From Chryseobacterium cucumeris (GTDB lineage Bacteria; Bacteroidota; Bacteroidia; Flavobacteriales; Weeksellaceae): a stretch of 64,000 nt of DNA. The stretch is taken from positions 434,001 to 498,000 of the forward strand of contig NZ_CP068760.1 in NCBI RefSeq assembly GCF_016775705.1, read 5' to 3'. Position numbers and translations under genes: made by a program. Positions 43,945 through 54,300 of the stretch are shown one piece after another. The notes under the pieces were generated by a model. The model saw only the letters and a program-made list of their open reading frames with translations. It was not told the origin of the DNA and made no database searches. Within the stretch, counting starts at the first letter, position 1. The number at the start of each line of letters is the position of its first letter.

Positions 43945-44388
43945 TTAAGCGTTAGTTGGTTTAGTTCCTGTTACTCTTAATCCCATAGATCTGGCAGTAC
44001 CTGCAACCATAGAAAGAGCAGAGTCCATTGTAAAACAGTTAAGATCCGCCATTTTATCTTCAGCGATTTTCTTTACCTGTTCCCAAGTTACAGAACCTAC
44101 TTTGTTTCTGTTTGGTTCACCAGAACCTCCCTTGATCTTAGCTGCATCCATTAACTGGATTGCTGCAGGTGGAGTTTTAATAACGAATTCAAAAGATTTG
44201 TCTTCGTATACTGTAATTACTACAGGTAAAACTTGCCCTGGCTTATCTTGGGTTCTTCCGTTAAATTGCTTACAAAACTCCATGATGTTCACACCTGCAG
44301 AACCCAATGCTGGACCTACTGGTGGAGAAGGGTTAGCTGCGCCACCTTTCACCTGAAGCTTTACCATTTTAAAGACTTTCTTAGCCAT
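43945..44388 (-). CDS. rplK: 50S ribosomal protein L11
   Basis: This 147-residue protein has the N-terminal domain [35 protein letters not shown] and the C-terminal rRNA-binding domain ([19 protein letters not shown]). It binds the GTPase-associated centre of 23S rRNA. It is the first gene of rplKAJL, with its own promoter about 100 bp upstream, so nusG readthrough is not needed. Confidence 0.99.
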   Translation of the reverse strand: MAKKVFKMVKLQVKGGAANPSPPVGPALGSAGVNIMEFCKQFNGRTQDKPGQVLPVVITVYEDKSFEFVIKTPPAAIQLMDAAKIKGGSGEPNRNKVGSVTWEQVKKIAEDKMADLNCFTMDSALSMVAGTARSMGLRVTGTKPTNA

Positions 44389-44485
44389 TGTTTGTTTTTT
44401 AAATTTGAATAATTAATGAGTTTGGAAGCATTTATTATTCAGTAGGTTATGCACTCACATAACAATAAACCTACTTTTTGGACTG

Positions 44486-44515
44486 CAAAAGTATAAAATA
44501 TTTTTGAAATAGCAA
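44486..44515 (-). promoter_or_regulatory. rplKAJL promoter
   Basis: TTG (44515-44513), a 19-base spacer and TACTTTTG (44493-44486) on the minus strand. The leader to rplK is about 90 bases. Confidence 0.85.
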
Positions 44516-44600
44516 ACGGAAATTGCTGATTTTTAAAAGTTTTAGAAAAATAAATCATGTTTCCCTGTCATAGAATTGAAAATACAGTCAGTAAAAACGA

Positions 44601-44629
44601 AAACGGTTATTTTATGCAAATAACCGTTT
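44601..44629 (-). terminator. Terminator after the three secreted paralogues
   Basis: AAACGGTTATTT, a five-base loop and AAATAACCGTTT form a perfect 12-bp stem, followed on the minus strand by TCGTTTTTAC. It separates the inserted unit from the rplK promoter. Confidence 0.85.
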
Positions 44630-44654
44630 TAAAATATTTTAAAAGGAAGGCTGA

Positions 44655-45323
44655 TTAAAAACCTGAAGGTTTATTAATTGTTTTTGTAGAACCGTCGTTT
44701 CCTCCAAGATCATCATTGATATCGTTTATATTTTGCTTTTCAATTAATCTTTTGTAAGCCATCAGATAAAGATCAACCGTAAAGTTATTATAGGTTCTTG
44801 ATGGTGTAGTTGTGTTGGTGGCAATCATTCTGCTATCTGTAAATCTAGCTCTGACGTGCCATGTTCCGTTACTTTTGAAAGCCACTACATCCGGTGATCC
44901 CTGTTTGTTATCATTCACACCGTTGTCGCCATAATCAAGCATTACACTCGTATTTCCATCGTTCAGCTTGAAGGAATAATTGTGGAGGATAACCAAAAAG
45001 TTGTTGGCATCAATTTTAGTATCATAATCTGTAATGCCTGTTCCAGGTACGCCGGTAAGGGTAAGTTTAAGATAATTGAACAGCCCGCTGCTTTCCAAAG
45101 CCGGATCATACAATTGTAAGGCATTCTGCGAAGTGGCTAAAAAGCTTCCTCCTGTCATCGTAGGTTCTCCCGGATTTCTTAAATATAAGGAATTCGTATA
45201 TGTTTTTCCATTAACATCAAGTGTTTCTGCGGGATTAGCAGTGTTGATCCCTACTTTTCCTTTCTGGGCGTTTAAAAACATCCCAAGACATAGGATTATT
45301 GTGATATAAATTTTTCTTTCCAT
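44655..45323 (-). CDS. Secreted VGINT-type protein, third of three tandem paralogues
   Basis: This 222-residue protein has a signal peptide (TIILCLGMFLNAQ) and directly after it KVGINTANPAETLDVNGKTY, the N-terminal motif shared by many exported Bacteroidota proteins. The middle has YDTKIDANNFLVILHNYSF and the end NNFTVDLYLMAYKRLIEK. Matching segments are present in the two upstream genes (TKI-SSKFLVVISSFGF; LDASKYVVAITGAVF), so the three arose by duplication. The last 30 residues, rich in Asn, Asp and Gly, are specific to this copy. Function unknown; no clear T9SS tail is seen. Confidence 0.8.
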   Translation of the reverse strand: MERKIYITIILCLGMFLNAQKGKVGINTANPAETLDVNGKTYTNSLYLRNPGEPTMTGGSFLATSQNALQLYDPALESSGLFNYLKLTLTGVPGTGITDYDTKIDANNFLVILHNYSFKLNDGNTSVMLDYGDNGVNDNKQGSPDVVAFKSNGTWHVRARFTDSRMIATNTTTPSRTYNNFTVDLYLMAYKRLIEKQNINDINDDLGGNDGSTKTINKPSGF

Positions 45324-45330
45324 AGTTTTT

Positions 45331-45978
45331 TTATTGAAGGCCCAGTGGCGTATTGGTTGATACTCCTGAATATCCCGGTGAAACGGATGCTGAAACAGAA
45401 CCGTTAAAAGTTCCCCAGTCTTTCACTAAGGATTTTTCAAAGACATTTAAGGTAAGTGTCCAGGTTCCATTGATGGAAGAAACAGTTCCTGCTCCTTTAA
45501 AAGCTAAATTAATAGCATGGTACTGTTTACCACCGCTGGTCACCTGTGTAATTTCAGTTGAGTAAGAACCATACGATTTAGGGTTGGTACTTGTGTTCGC
45601 TGCTGAAACCGCTCCTGTAAAAACAGCACCTGTAATGGCCACCACATATTTACTTGCATCTAATCCTGTATTGAGATTCACAACTTCATCCTGTCTTACA
45701 TTTTTCAATACAACATTATACATATTTACAGGGGCTACATTACGGAGCGATATATCCAGCAGCTTCACCTTACCTACCGGTGAAGTATCTTTTGACCGGG
45801 TAAGAAGAAGATAGTTTCCGCTTGCCTTTGTATTTTCAGTATCTATTAAATAAGATTCTACTAAAGTTTCCCCTTCAACATCAAGAGTTCCTTTAGGTGT
45901 TTTAGTATTTATTCCTACTTGTGCATTTATGCTTAAAGCAGCAAAACCCGTAAAGAGTATCGCAATAATTTTTTTCAT
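45331..45978 (-). CDS. Secreted VGINT-type protein, second of three tandem paralogues
   Basis: This 215-residue protein has a signal peptide (ILFTGFAALSINAQ) followed by QVGINTKTPKGTLDVEGETL. The core has NVVLKNVRQDEVVNLNTGLD and SKYVVAITGAVFTGAV, and the end INGTWTLTLNVFEKSLVKDW closely parallels GVWTLNLLVFDRSYAKDF of the first copy. It lies 7 bp before the third copy and 11 bp after the first, so all three form one operon. Predicted exported; no enzymatic motif. Confidence 0.8.
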   Translation of the reverse strand: MKKIIAILFTGFAALSINAQVGINTKTPKGTLDVEGETLVESYLIDTENTKASGNYLLLTRSKDTSPVGKVKLLDISLRNVAPVNMYNVVLKNVRQDEVVNLNTGLDASKYVVAITGAVFTGAVSAANTSTNPKSYGSYSTEITQVTSGGKQYHAINLAFKGAGTVSSINGTWTLTLNVFEKSLVKDWGTFNGSVSASVSPGYSGVSTNTPLGLQ

Positions 45979-45989
45979 AATTTATGTTT

Positions 45990-46610
45990 TTATTGAATTA
46001 ATGGAGCTGTCGCCGCACCAGTAGTTAATCCATTAAGGTTTTGTGTTGAATTAAAATCTTTGGCGTACGACCTGTCAAACACCAGTAAGTTGAGTGTCCA
46101 GACTCCTGTAGGCAAAGAATTATCAGGAGCAAATCCCTGGTAATCTGCCTTAAGTTTCCATGTCCCTCCTGCAGAATAAGCAAAGATCTGAGGTATCGGA
46201 GTAAGCCAGTCTGCAGAGTAAGTTCTTGTAGGCTGTGTAAATCCAAAAGAAGAAATTACTACCAAAAACTTGCTGGAGTTGATCTTTGTGTCAAACTGGT
46301 TTACCCAATCTTTGTCTGTAGGATCACAGGTGATTTTAAACTGAATAAGATTAATGGGAGCCGGCGAATTAGGTACAAAAGAATCATTATACGCTGTAAT
46401 TTTGTTTTCCGGCGAGGGAGATTTGATAATAAAAGTGTAATTCTCATCCGCTTTCAGTTTTTCCAGGGGTTGTTTAAAAACAATTCCTGATGTCTTCATT
46501 GTACCGTTTACGGTAAGCTCTTTTTCTGGTGTGGCAGTATTGATACCAACCTGCGCACTCATGAACACTGATGTGCCCACCAGAGTGATCATCGAAATAA
46601 TTTTTGTCAT
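45990..46610 (-). CDS. Secreted VGINT-type protein, first of three tandem paralogues
   Basis: This 206-residue protein has a signal peptide (MITLVGTSVFMSAQ) followed by QVGINTATPEKELTVNGTMK. The core contains FDTKINSSKFLVVISSFGF and GTWKLKADYQGF and ends with GVWTLNLLVFDRSYAKDF. It is the first gene of the three-gene operon and has a promoter about 200 bases upstream with a long leader. It looks like a beta-rich exported protein; function and ligand are unknown. Confidence 0.8.
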   Translation of the reverse strand: MTKIISMITLVGTSVFMSAQVGINTATPEKELTVNGTMKTSGIVFKQPLEKLKADENYTFIIKSPSPENKITAYNDSFVPNSPAPINLIQFKITCDPTDKDWVNQFDTKINSSKFLVVISSFGFTQPTRTYSADWLTPIPQIFAYSAGGTWKLKADYQGFAPDNSLPTGVWTLNLLVFDRSYAKDFNSTQNLNGLTTGAATAPLIQ

Positions 46611-47073
46611 TGAGTTATGTGTTTATAAAGCTTATGCTCTTGGGTGACTGATCTTAATTCTATTCTTATTTAAAACATAGAATGCCCATACCTCTGTAAC
46701 CAGTGTATGAAATAAAAAGAATAAAATTTTGTGGATTAGCTAACAGCTTGGTTGCAAGAAGTATGCCATATGAAAGTGAATTAAGTAACTAAAAGGAACT
46801 TGATCCATAAAAAAGCAAAAATAGTCACGTAACGGTGATAATTCAATTAAAGTAAACTACTTTATAGAAGTAGTCAGCAGACTTATGAAATTTGAATATC
46901 AGCACAATAGTTTCAGCAAACTCAAAAAAACTCTAGCCAGAGTGAAAAAAATATGAAGATTCAATTTCAATACTTCATTATGAATTAATAGAACGGCACT
47001 ATTATTTACCGAAAAAATAACCGAGAAGCATCGCCAGAGACTATTGTTAAAATATATTGAAATGGAATCAACA
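46611..47073 (-). promoter_or_regulatory. Leader and promoter region of the three-paralogue operon
   Basis: TTG (46846-46844), a 20-base spacer and TATTTTTG (46823-46816) on the minus strand make a full promoter. The leader from there to the ATG at 46610 is about 200 bases and holds no gene. The rest, up to the nusG terminator, is AT-rich without a supported gene. Confidence 0.75.
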
Positions 47074-47104
47074 AAAAAAGACTGCTTTAAAAGCAGTCTT
47101 TTTT
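47074..47104 (-). terminator. Terminator after nusG
   Basis: AAGACTGCTTT and AAAGCAGTCTT form a perfect 11-bp stem with T tracts on both sides, 20 bp after the nusG stop. Confidence 0.93.
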
Positions 47105-47123
47105 ATATTTTATAAGTAATGTA

Positions 47124-47666
47124 TTATACTTTTTCTACTTGCATGTAGCTCAGTTCCATTGGAGTTTTTCTACCGAAGATCAATACAGAAACTTCAATTT
47201 TCTTTTTGTCTTCAAGAATCTTCTCAACTGTACCATTGAATCCGTTGAAAGGTCCGTCGATTACTTTAACGTTTTCACCTACTACATAAGGAATTTCAAC
47301 ATCGCTTGCAAATTCTGAAAGTTCATCCATTCTTCCAAGCATTCTGTTTACCTCTGATTTTCTCATTGGAACAGGATCACCCCCTTTTGTTAAACTTAAG
47401 AAAGAAATAACTCCCGGGATATTTTTAATAACGTGAGGAATCTCTCCCATCAGGTCAGCTTCAATCATCAAGTAGCCAGGATAGTAAGGTCTCTCTTTAG
47501 GAACTTTTTTACCGTTTCTAATCTGGATCACCTTTTCCATAGGAATAACCACTTGAGTAACGTACTGCTCAAACCCTAAACGTTTGATTTCTGTCTCAAT
47601 ATAGTTTTTCACTTTATTTTCCTGTCCGCTGATTGCTTTCAGCACATACCATTTCAATTCGCTCAT
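47124..47666 (-). CDS. nusG: Transcription termination/antitermination protein NusG
   Basis: This 180-residue protein has the N-terminal NGN domain (KWYVLKAISGQENKVKNYIE, GYLMIEADL) and a C-terminal KOW domain (GENVKVIDGPFNGFNGTVEK). NusG binds the RNA polymerase clamp and links it to Rho or the ribosome. It follows secE by 19 bp and is terminated just downstream, so it is not cotranscribed with rplK here. Confidence 0.98.
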   Translation of the reverse strand: MSELKWYVLKAISGQENKVKNYIETEIKRLGFEQYVTQVVIPMEKVIQIRNGKKVPKERPYYPGYLMIEADLMGEIPHVIKNIPGVISFLSLTKGGDPVPMRKSEVNRMLGRMDELSEFASDVEIPYVVGENVKVIDGPFNGFNGTVEKILEDKKKIEVSVLIFGRKTPMELSYMQVEKV

Positions 47667-47685
47667 TATGGAAAATACTTAATTA

Positions 47686-47892
47686 TTAATTGAACAAGTT
47701 GATTAGCATTCCTATTATGTTGCTGATTGCTTTTGAAAACAATTCATCAACTCCAAAGGTAAATAAAGCCAGAATAACTGTCGCAATAGTCACTACAATT
47801 GTAGAAGACTGAAGGTCAGCCCATTTTGGCCATTCAACTTTATGTCTGAATTCGTTATAAGAACCTTTTAAAAAATCGACAAATGAACTCAT
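47686..47892 (-). CDS. secE: Protein translocase subunit SecE
   Basis: This 68-residue single-span SecE has an amphipathic N-terminus with KGSYNEFRHKVEWPKW and one transmembrane helix TIVVTIATVILALFTFGVDE. It stabilises SecY in the inner membrane. The short form is usual for Bacteroidota. It lies between tRNA-Trp and nusG. Confidence 0.97.
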   Translation of the reverse strand: MSSFVDFLKGSYNEFRHKVEWPKWADLQSSTIVVTIATVILALFTFGVDELFSKAISNIIGMLINLFN

Positions 47893-47904
47893 AATTTATA
47901 TTTG

Positions 47905-47975
47905 CACGGGCACAAGGATTCGAACCCTGATCAACGGTTTTGGAGACCGGTATCCTACCATTGGACGATGCCCGT
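47905..47975 (-). tRNA. tRNA-Trp (CCA anticodon)
   Basis: 71-nt cloverleaf on the minus strand with acceptor ACGGGCA/TGCCCGT, anticodon loop CTCCAAA (anticodon CCA), T loop GGTTCGAATCC and discriminator G. No CCA is encoded. It lies between tuf and secE, the usual place in this group. Confidence 0.97.
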
Positions 47976-47980
47976 AGTTA

Positions 47981-48020
47981 AAAAAAGCTCCGTAAAGAGT
48001 GTTCCTTACGGAAGCTTTTT
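47981..48020 (-). terminator. Terminator after tuf
   Basis: AAAAAGCTTCCGTAA and TTACGGAGCTTTTTT form a long stem with T tracts, 20 bp after the tuf stop. Confidence 0.88.
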
Positions 48021-48039
48021 ATATTGTTTTAGATGTGGA

Positions 48040-49227
48040 TTAGTCGATGATTTCAGTTACCTGACCTGCACCTACTGTTCTACCACCTTCTCTGATCGCG
48101 AATCTAAGACCCTCGTTAAGAGCGATTGGCTGAAGTAATTCAACAGTGATTGTTAAGTTATCACCAGGCATTACCATTTCTACACCTTCTGGTAAGAAGA
48201 TCTCACCTGTAACGTCAGTAGTTCTTACGTAGAACTGAGGACGGTACTTGTTGTGGAATGGAGTGTGACGTCCACCTTCTTCTTTAGAAAGGATATAAAC
48301 CTCAGCTTTGAATTTCTTGTGTGGCTTAACTGAATCTTTCTTAGCGATAACCATACCTCTCTTGATGTCAGTTTTTTCAATACCTCTCAACAATAGACCT
48401 ACGTTATCACCAGCTTCACCTCTGTCTAGGATTTTTCTGAACATCTCAACCCCTGTAATAGTAGAAGTTAATTTTTCATCACCCATACCTACGATATCAA
48501 CTGGATCACCAGTGTTGATAACACCAGCCTCGATTCTACCAGTTGCTACAGTACCTCTACCTGTAATAGAGAATACGTCTTCGATTGGCATTAAGAATGC
48601 TTTATCCTGATCTCTAACAGGCTGCTCGATCCAAGTATCAACTGCATCCATTAATTCTTCAACAGTCTTAACCCACTTCTCGTCTCCGTTAAGAGCACCA
48701 AGAGCAGATCCCTGGATTACTGGAGAGTTATCTCCGTCATATTCGTAAGTAGATAATAAATCTCTAAGTTCAAGTTCAACAAGCTCTAAAAGCTCAGCAT
48801 CATCCACCATGTCAACTTTGTTCATGAAAACAACGATTCTTGGTACGTTTACCTGACGGCAAAGTAGGATGTGCTCTCTAGTTTGAGGCATTGGTCCATC
48901 AGTTGCAGCACATACTAAGATAGCTCCATCCATCTGAGCAGCACCAGTTACCATGTTCTTAACATAGTCGGCGTGACCTGGACAGTCAACGTGTGCATAG
49001 TGTCTGTTTTCAGTTTCGTACTCGATGTGAGCTGTATTAATAGTGATACCTCTTTCTTTTTCTTCTGGAGCAGAGTCAATAGAAGAGAAATCTTTCTTCT
49101 CAGCAAGACCCTTGTTAGCTAATACACTACTGATAGCTGCAGTAAGTGTAGTTTTACCATGGTCAACGTGACCAATAGTACCAATGTTCAAGTGTGGTTT
49201 GTTACGATTAAACGTTTCCTTTGCCAT
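48040..49227 (-). CDS. tuf: Translation elongation factor Tu
   Basis: This 395-residue GTPase has G1 GHVDHGKTT at residues 19-27, switch [18 protein letters not shown]3 [12 protein letters not shown] and G4 NKVD. It then has the two beta-barrel domains ending in [13 protein letters not shown]. It delivers aminoacyl-tRNA to the ribosome. It normally follows the tRNA-Thr/Tyr/Gly cluster in Bacteroidota, but here an 11-kb block separates them; tuf has its own promoter at 49271-49297. Confidence 0.99.
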   Translation of the reverse strand: MAKETFNRNKPHLNIGTIGHVDHGKTTLTAAISSVLANKGLAEKKDFSSIDSAPEEKERGITINTAHIEYETENRHYAHVDCPGHADYVKNMVTGAAQMDGAILVCAATDGPMPQTREHILLCRQVNVPRIVVFMNKVDMVDDAELLELVELELRDLLSTYEYDGDNSPVIQGSALGALNGDEKWVKTVEELMDAVDTWIEQPVRDQDKAFLMPIEDVFSITGRGTVATGRIEAGVINTGDPVDIVGMGDEKLTSTITGVEMFRKILDRGEAGDNVGLLLRGIEKTDIKRGMVIAKKDSVKPHKKFKAEVYILSKEEGGRHTPFHNKYRPQFYVRTTDVTGEIFLPEGVEMVMPGDNLTITVELLQPIALNEGLRFAIREGGRTVGAGQVTEIID

Positions 49228-49270
49228 GATTTAAAATTATTTATTTATTGTTTTTCAAATTTTCGGTGTG

Positions 49271-49297
49271 CAAATATAATGAATTTTTAAATACCAA
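49271..49297 (-). promoter_or_regulatory. tuf promoter
   Basis: TTG (49297-49295), a 16-base spacer and TATATTTG (49278-49271) on the minus strand. The leader is about 35 bases. Confidence 0.78.
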
Positions 49298-49487
49298 AAA
49301 CTTTTTATTAAAAAAACTTTCAATATTATCATCCAGTGAAGGACAAACCTTATATTTCAACGTATTGAGACTGCAAATTTACACATTTTTCCGGATTGAA
49401 AAAATCTTTCTGAAACCTTTTATGAAAAAGCCTGAAACCCAATATAAAAAATAAGTTTCAGAAAGCAGTATTCACTCTTACCTGTGT

Positions 49488-50594
49488 TTATTTCAGAATA
49501 TTATTCCGATCAGTCTTCCTTAATGACCGAATCAATAAATACAATGAAAATAAAAACGCACTTCCCAGCATAATAAGAGGTGTGGAAAGTTTGCAGAATG
49601 CAATAAGGGAGAAGAGACCGTTTATCACAGACCCCATTGTATTAATATTAAAAATTTTCAGTACTAAAAGGTACAGAATTACTACTGCAATAGCAGCTTT
49701 CCTATATTCCGGATTAAATATTCTGAGCATCCCATTCTTGATCCGGTTTCTGAAACCTGACGGCAGGAGCCATGCCGGAATAAAAAGGCTGTAAAGTCCT
49801 ATGGAATTCATAAAAGATATATTCAGCATCAATAATACATTAAGGTGAAAGAAAATAGTTACCAGCAGCATATATCTGAAAAATTTCGGAGACATGAACG
49901 CTACAATAAAAACCATTTCAAAAATAACAGTAAAATAATCCAGGGCTTCCCAGAATATTTTAGAATTAATTCCTTCATAAAAATCCGAAAGCAGATCGTT
50001 CCACCCTATAATAAACCTATATTGCGTAAAAAATATCTGAGTATACTGAATATCAGTGCTCAGCCAGCCTCCCAGAATTTTAGAAAACCCGGCAGTAAAC
50101 ATTCCGAAGCTGAAAATCAAACTTATCATAAACAGAGGCCACGATTTTGCCAGCTCATCCGTTTCTTTTACGGGCTCAGGAAAGAAGCTAAAGGTTTTGT
50201 TCCAGGGAGAGAATGCCATTATCATGATCGGAAGTGTATAAATAAAATCGTGATTCACTTTTCCAAACGAATAGGCATAATTATTCGTCAATACATACAG
50301 GATTATATACAATATTGCAAATATTCTAGGTTTATATCCTATCAGTATCAACAATAAACATGCATAGAGTATATATCTGCAAAGCACAAAAAATGCTTCA
50401 GAAGGGACAATATCCGTGAAAGACAGGATGCTGATGGGTGGATGCATAGCACTGTTAGGAATAGAATGGATCCAGCTGTTATCTGCTACTCCCGACCATA
50501 ACAGGAACATGGAAAAAAATATTCTGTAAAATGCCAGGAACTCATAGCTGGGACGGTAAGAAACAAAGGGAAGTTCTTTTAATTTATTCATCAT
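49488..50594 (-). CDS. HTTM-like multi-helix membrane protein
   Basis: This 368-residue protein has about ten hydrophobic helices. Features such as YEFLAFYRIFFSMFLLWSG at the N-terminus, FSPWNK, and FTAGFSKILGGWLSTDI resemble the HTTM family, the transmembrane part of vitamin-K-dependent gamma-carboxylases. The carboxylase lumenal domain is absent. HTTM proteins of bacteria are often coupled with a small partner or DCC oxidoreductase; here a 193-residue partner overlaps closely upstream (2 bp gap). Function unknown; the HTTM call is by resemblance only. Confidence 0.7.
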   Translation of the reverse strand: MMNKLKELPFVSYRPSYEFLAFYRIFFSMFLLWSGVADNSWIHSIPNSAMHPPISILSFTDIVPSEAFFVLCRYILYACLLLILIGYKPRIFAILYIILYVLTNNYAYSFGKVNHDFIYTLPIMIMAFSPWNKTFSFFPEPVKETDELAKSWPLFMISLIFSFGMFTAGFSKILGGWLSTDIQYTQIFFTQYRFIIGWNDLLSDFYEGINSKIFWEALDYFTVIFEMVFIVAFMSPKFFRYMLLVTIFFHLNVLLMLNISFMNSIGLYSLFIPAWLLPSGFRNRIKNGMLRIFNPEYRKAAIAVVILYLLVLKIFNINTMGSVINGLFSLIAFCKLSTPLIMLGSAFLFSLYLLIRSLRKTDRNNILK

Positions 50595-50596
50595 TA

Positions 50597-51178
50597 TTAG
50601 TTTAAAAAACGATAACTCAGTACAGTATCATACACAGATTTCTGGGTCAATTTTCTTGTGGTTATATCAAAATCTTTAGTTTCATTGATCACCTGTATAG
50701 CGGCGACTTTTTTACCGGGAAATCTTTTCTCAAGTCTGTTTACAATGAATTTTTTACTTTCTTCCATATCCACTTTTTTAATGTTCCGGTTAAGAATAGA
50801 TTTTTTCAACAGGTAAAGCTTCTTTTTATAAGGAGGAAGGGAATTCACCCGACTGTCCAGAACCGGATATTTCCTTGGAAAAAGCAAATTCTGAATAAGG
50901 GTAATCTGTATGGTTCTCGGTATACTTTCTCCCAGATAATCATTATTGACCAAAATACTGTCTGACCCGTCTTTAAAAAAGACATGGGAAGTGGTTTTGG
51001 TAAAATTAATATATTTTCCATCTTTTATGGGATAGGATGCGAATCCCGGAAAGTTAAATGAAGGATAGGTTTCTTCAATATTAACCTTAAAAACAAGTTG
51101 CAGGGGAAGCAAGACGATTAAAAAGCCAAACAAAAAAAGAACTCTTTTTTTGTAGCGTTTCATTTTGTGTTTTAACAT
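50597..51178 (-). CDS. Single-span exported protein paired with the HTTM-like gene
   Basis: This 193-residue protein has an N-terminal transmembrane segment (VLFLFGFLIVLLPLQLVF) and a soluble part of about 160 residues facing outside the cytoplasm. It contains FPGFASYPIKDGKYINF, YKKKLYLLKKSIL and a C-terminal IQVINETKDFDITTRK. No family is recognised. The 2-bp gap to the HTTM-like gene means the two proteins are made together and probably act as a pair. It was not possible to assign a role. Confidence 0.72.
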   Translation of the reverse strand: MLKHKMKRYKKRVLFLFGFLIVLLPLQLVFKVNIEETYPSFNFPGFASYPIKDGKYINFTKTTSHVFFKDGSDSILVNNDYLGESIPRTIQITLIQNLLFPRKYPVLDSRVNSLPPYKKKLYLLKKSILNRNIKKVDMEESKKFIVNRLEKRFPGKKVAAIQVINETKDFDITTRKLTQKSVYDTVLSYRFLN

Positions 51179-51275
51179 TTGTGTATAGAGATGAGGGATT
51201 AATTATAAGATATCATTTGTTTTTTTCTAATTGCCCAATTTAATTATTTTATTTGAAATCAGACGACAAGAAATT

Positions 51276-51308
51276 AAAAAAAATCGCCTTAGGAATTTCC
51301 AAAGGCGA
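51276..51308 (-). terminator. Terminator after the RND efflux operon
   Basis: TCGCCTT, a 11-base loop and AAGGCGA form a 7-bp stem followed on the minus strand by eight T residues, 15 bp after the czcA-type stop codon. Confidence 0.85.
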
Positions 51309-51322
51309 AATACTATAACAAA

Positions 51323-54300
51323 TTAAATTGATTGCAGTTTTCTTGTTCTGTTGAAAATCCAGAAAATAATCGGGAAAATAAGCAGAGTAAGCACTGTAGC
51401 TGTAATCAGTCCTCCGATAATGACAATTGCAAGAGGTTTCTGAGACTCCGATCCGATTCCTGTAGACAAGGCAGCCGGCATAAGCCCTATGGAAGCCATC
51501 AATGCTGTCATAATTACAGGTCTCGTTCTGGATTTTACTCCATTTAATATAGCGGTATCGATATCCATTCCGTCTTTAACATTCTGGTGGAATTCTGTAA
51601 TAAGGATTACCCCGTTCTGGATACAAATTCCCAGAAGAGCAATCATTCCTACTCCGGCAGAGATTCCAAAATTGATTCCGGTAATATGTAAAGCGATGAT
51701 TCCTCCAATCAAAGCAAAAGGTACGTTCGCTAATACCAGAAGAGAATCTTTCATATTGCCGAACAGAATAAACAACAGGAAGAAAATCATCAGAATACTC
51801 ACCGGTACTACCTGCGCCAGTCTGTGTGAGGCACGCTGCTGGTTTTCAAACTGACCTGTCCATCCTATTGAATAACCGTCCGGAAGTTCAATCGTTTCTA
51901 CTTTTTTCTGTGCATCCGCAATCGTACTTCCCAAATCCCGGTCACGGATGGAGAATTTAACCCCGATGTATCGCTTGATATTGTCTCTGTAAATAAATGC
52001 GGCTCCGTTATCTTTAACAATGGTGCTTATTTCTTTTAAAGGAATCTTTGCTCCATCCTGTGTAGGAACCATCAAAGCAGCAATGTCATTTTCATTGGTT
52101 CTGTATTCCTGAGAATACCGAAGACGGATCGGGAACTTTCTTTCCCCATCAAACATTTCAGAGGCAGTTTTTCCACCAAATGCCATTTCCAGCACAGCCT
52201 GAGCATCTGCGGGCATCACTCCATAAGCGGCCATTTTATCTCTGTCCAAAACCACGCTTACTTCCGGCTGGCCGATATTTTTAATAATTCCCGGATCCTT
52301 CACGCCTTGTACGTCTTTAATTTTAAGCAAAACTTCGTGGGCTAATTTGTCAAGGGTTTCCAGGTTATCACCATAGATTTTGATTCCGTTTTCAGCTTTA
52401 AAACCAGCCACTGCTTCTGCTACGTTATCGGAAATCGGCTGGGAGTAGTTGAACGTAATTCCCTGATAACTTCTGAGTTTTTTGTCTATTTCATTGATCA
52501 GTTCATCATAAGTAATTTTACGCTTCCATTCTTCTCTTGGCTTAAGATTTACCGCAAACTGTACAAATCCGAATCCGTTGGGATCTGTTCCATCATTACT
52601 TCTTCCCGTCTGGGCAAGCACATCTGTCACTTCTGAAAAGCTCATAATGTCCTTCTTTAAAAGATCAGCTGTTTTCAGAGATTCTTTTAATGAGGAGCTC
52701 ATCGGCATTTCGGCTGTGATCCACAATGAACCTTCATTCAACTGAGGCAGGAACTCTGTTCCAAGGAATTTACCCGAAAACAGTGTAACAGCCAGAAAGG
52801 AAATCGCTACAATCATGCTCATCTTTTTATGTCTGAATGTTAAATTAAAGCCTTTCAAAACGATTCTGTCCCAGAAGTTCACAAACGGGTTGCTTTTTTC
52901 TCTTACATTTTTATTTAAAAGGATATGCGAAAGAACAGGAACGAGAGTTAATGTAAATATCAATGCTCCCATTAATGCAAACCCTAATGTAAATGCCAAC
53001 GGAGAAAACATTTTTCCTTCTACTTTCTGGAATGAGAAAATAGGAATCAAGGAAGTAATGATGATTAATTTTGAAAAGAAGATGGCTTTTCCCAGTCCTG
53101 TTCCGGTTTGCTTAATCCATCCTCCCTTGGCGAGTTTATTAAACTTCTCCGTCCCGTACTTATGCGCTTTATGATCCAGCATTACGAAAAGACCTTCCAC
53201 CATGACGACGGCTCCGTCTATGATAATCCCGAAGTCTACGGCTCCCAAAGAAAGCAGGTTCGCACTCATCCCTGCCAGCTTTAAACATAAAAAGGCAAAC
53301 AATAAGGATAATGGGATAATGATGGAAACAATCAGCGTGGTTCTCCAGTCTGCCATAAAGATCAAAACAATAACCGTTACCAGTACAATACCTTCAATAA
53401 GGTTATGCATTACGGTATGTGTAGTGAAATCCATCAGATTGTCACGATCGTAGAAAGTCACCATTTTAACATCTTTCGGAAGTACTTTTTCGTTAAGCTC
53501 TTTAATTTTAGCCTTCACACTTACTAAAACTTCTCGCGGGTTCTCCCCTTTTCTCATAACAACAATTCCTTCCACCGTATCGTCATGATGATTAAGAGCG
53601 GCCTGTCCTACTCTGGGCATGGAACTTTCATGAACTTCTGCAACATTTTTTACCAAAACAGGATTCCCACTGTCATTCTGAATGGTAATATTTCCAATAT
53701 CCGCTACAGATTTTACCAAACCGATACCTCTTACCACATAAGCCTGACCATTTTTTTCAATGACATCTCCTCCTACGTTCAGGTTACTTTTGGTGACGGC
53801 ATCATATACCTGAAGCGGCGTAAGGTTGTATTTATCCAATGCCCTCGGATCGATACTCAGTTCAAAAACTTTATCCTGTCCTCCGAAAACATTGATATCC
53901 GCAACGCCGGGAACTCCTCTTAAAGCACGGTCTATTACCCAATTCTGCAGGGTAAGCAGCGCTCGGGAATCTTTTGTTTTACTTTCCAGCGTATATCTGA
54001 AAATTTCACCGGTTGGCCCGTAGGGTGGCTGTACTTCAGGGTCTACCTCATCAGGAAGGCTAATGGTTCTTAACTGGTTATTGACCTGATTTCTGGCAAA
54101 AGTATCGTCCACCCCGTCGTCAAACAGAATTTTAACAATAGAAAGTCCAAACATGGTGGTACTTCTCACACTTGTTTTCTTTTGAACCGGGCTCATTGCC
54201 AATTCAATGGGAGTAGTAACAAAACGTTCCACTTCTTCTGCACTACGCCCATTCCATTGGGTAATGATGACAATCTGAGTATTGGTTACATCCGGAAAAG

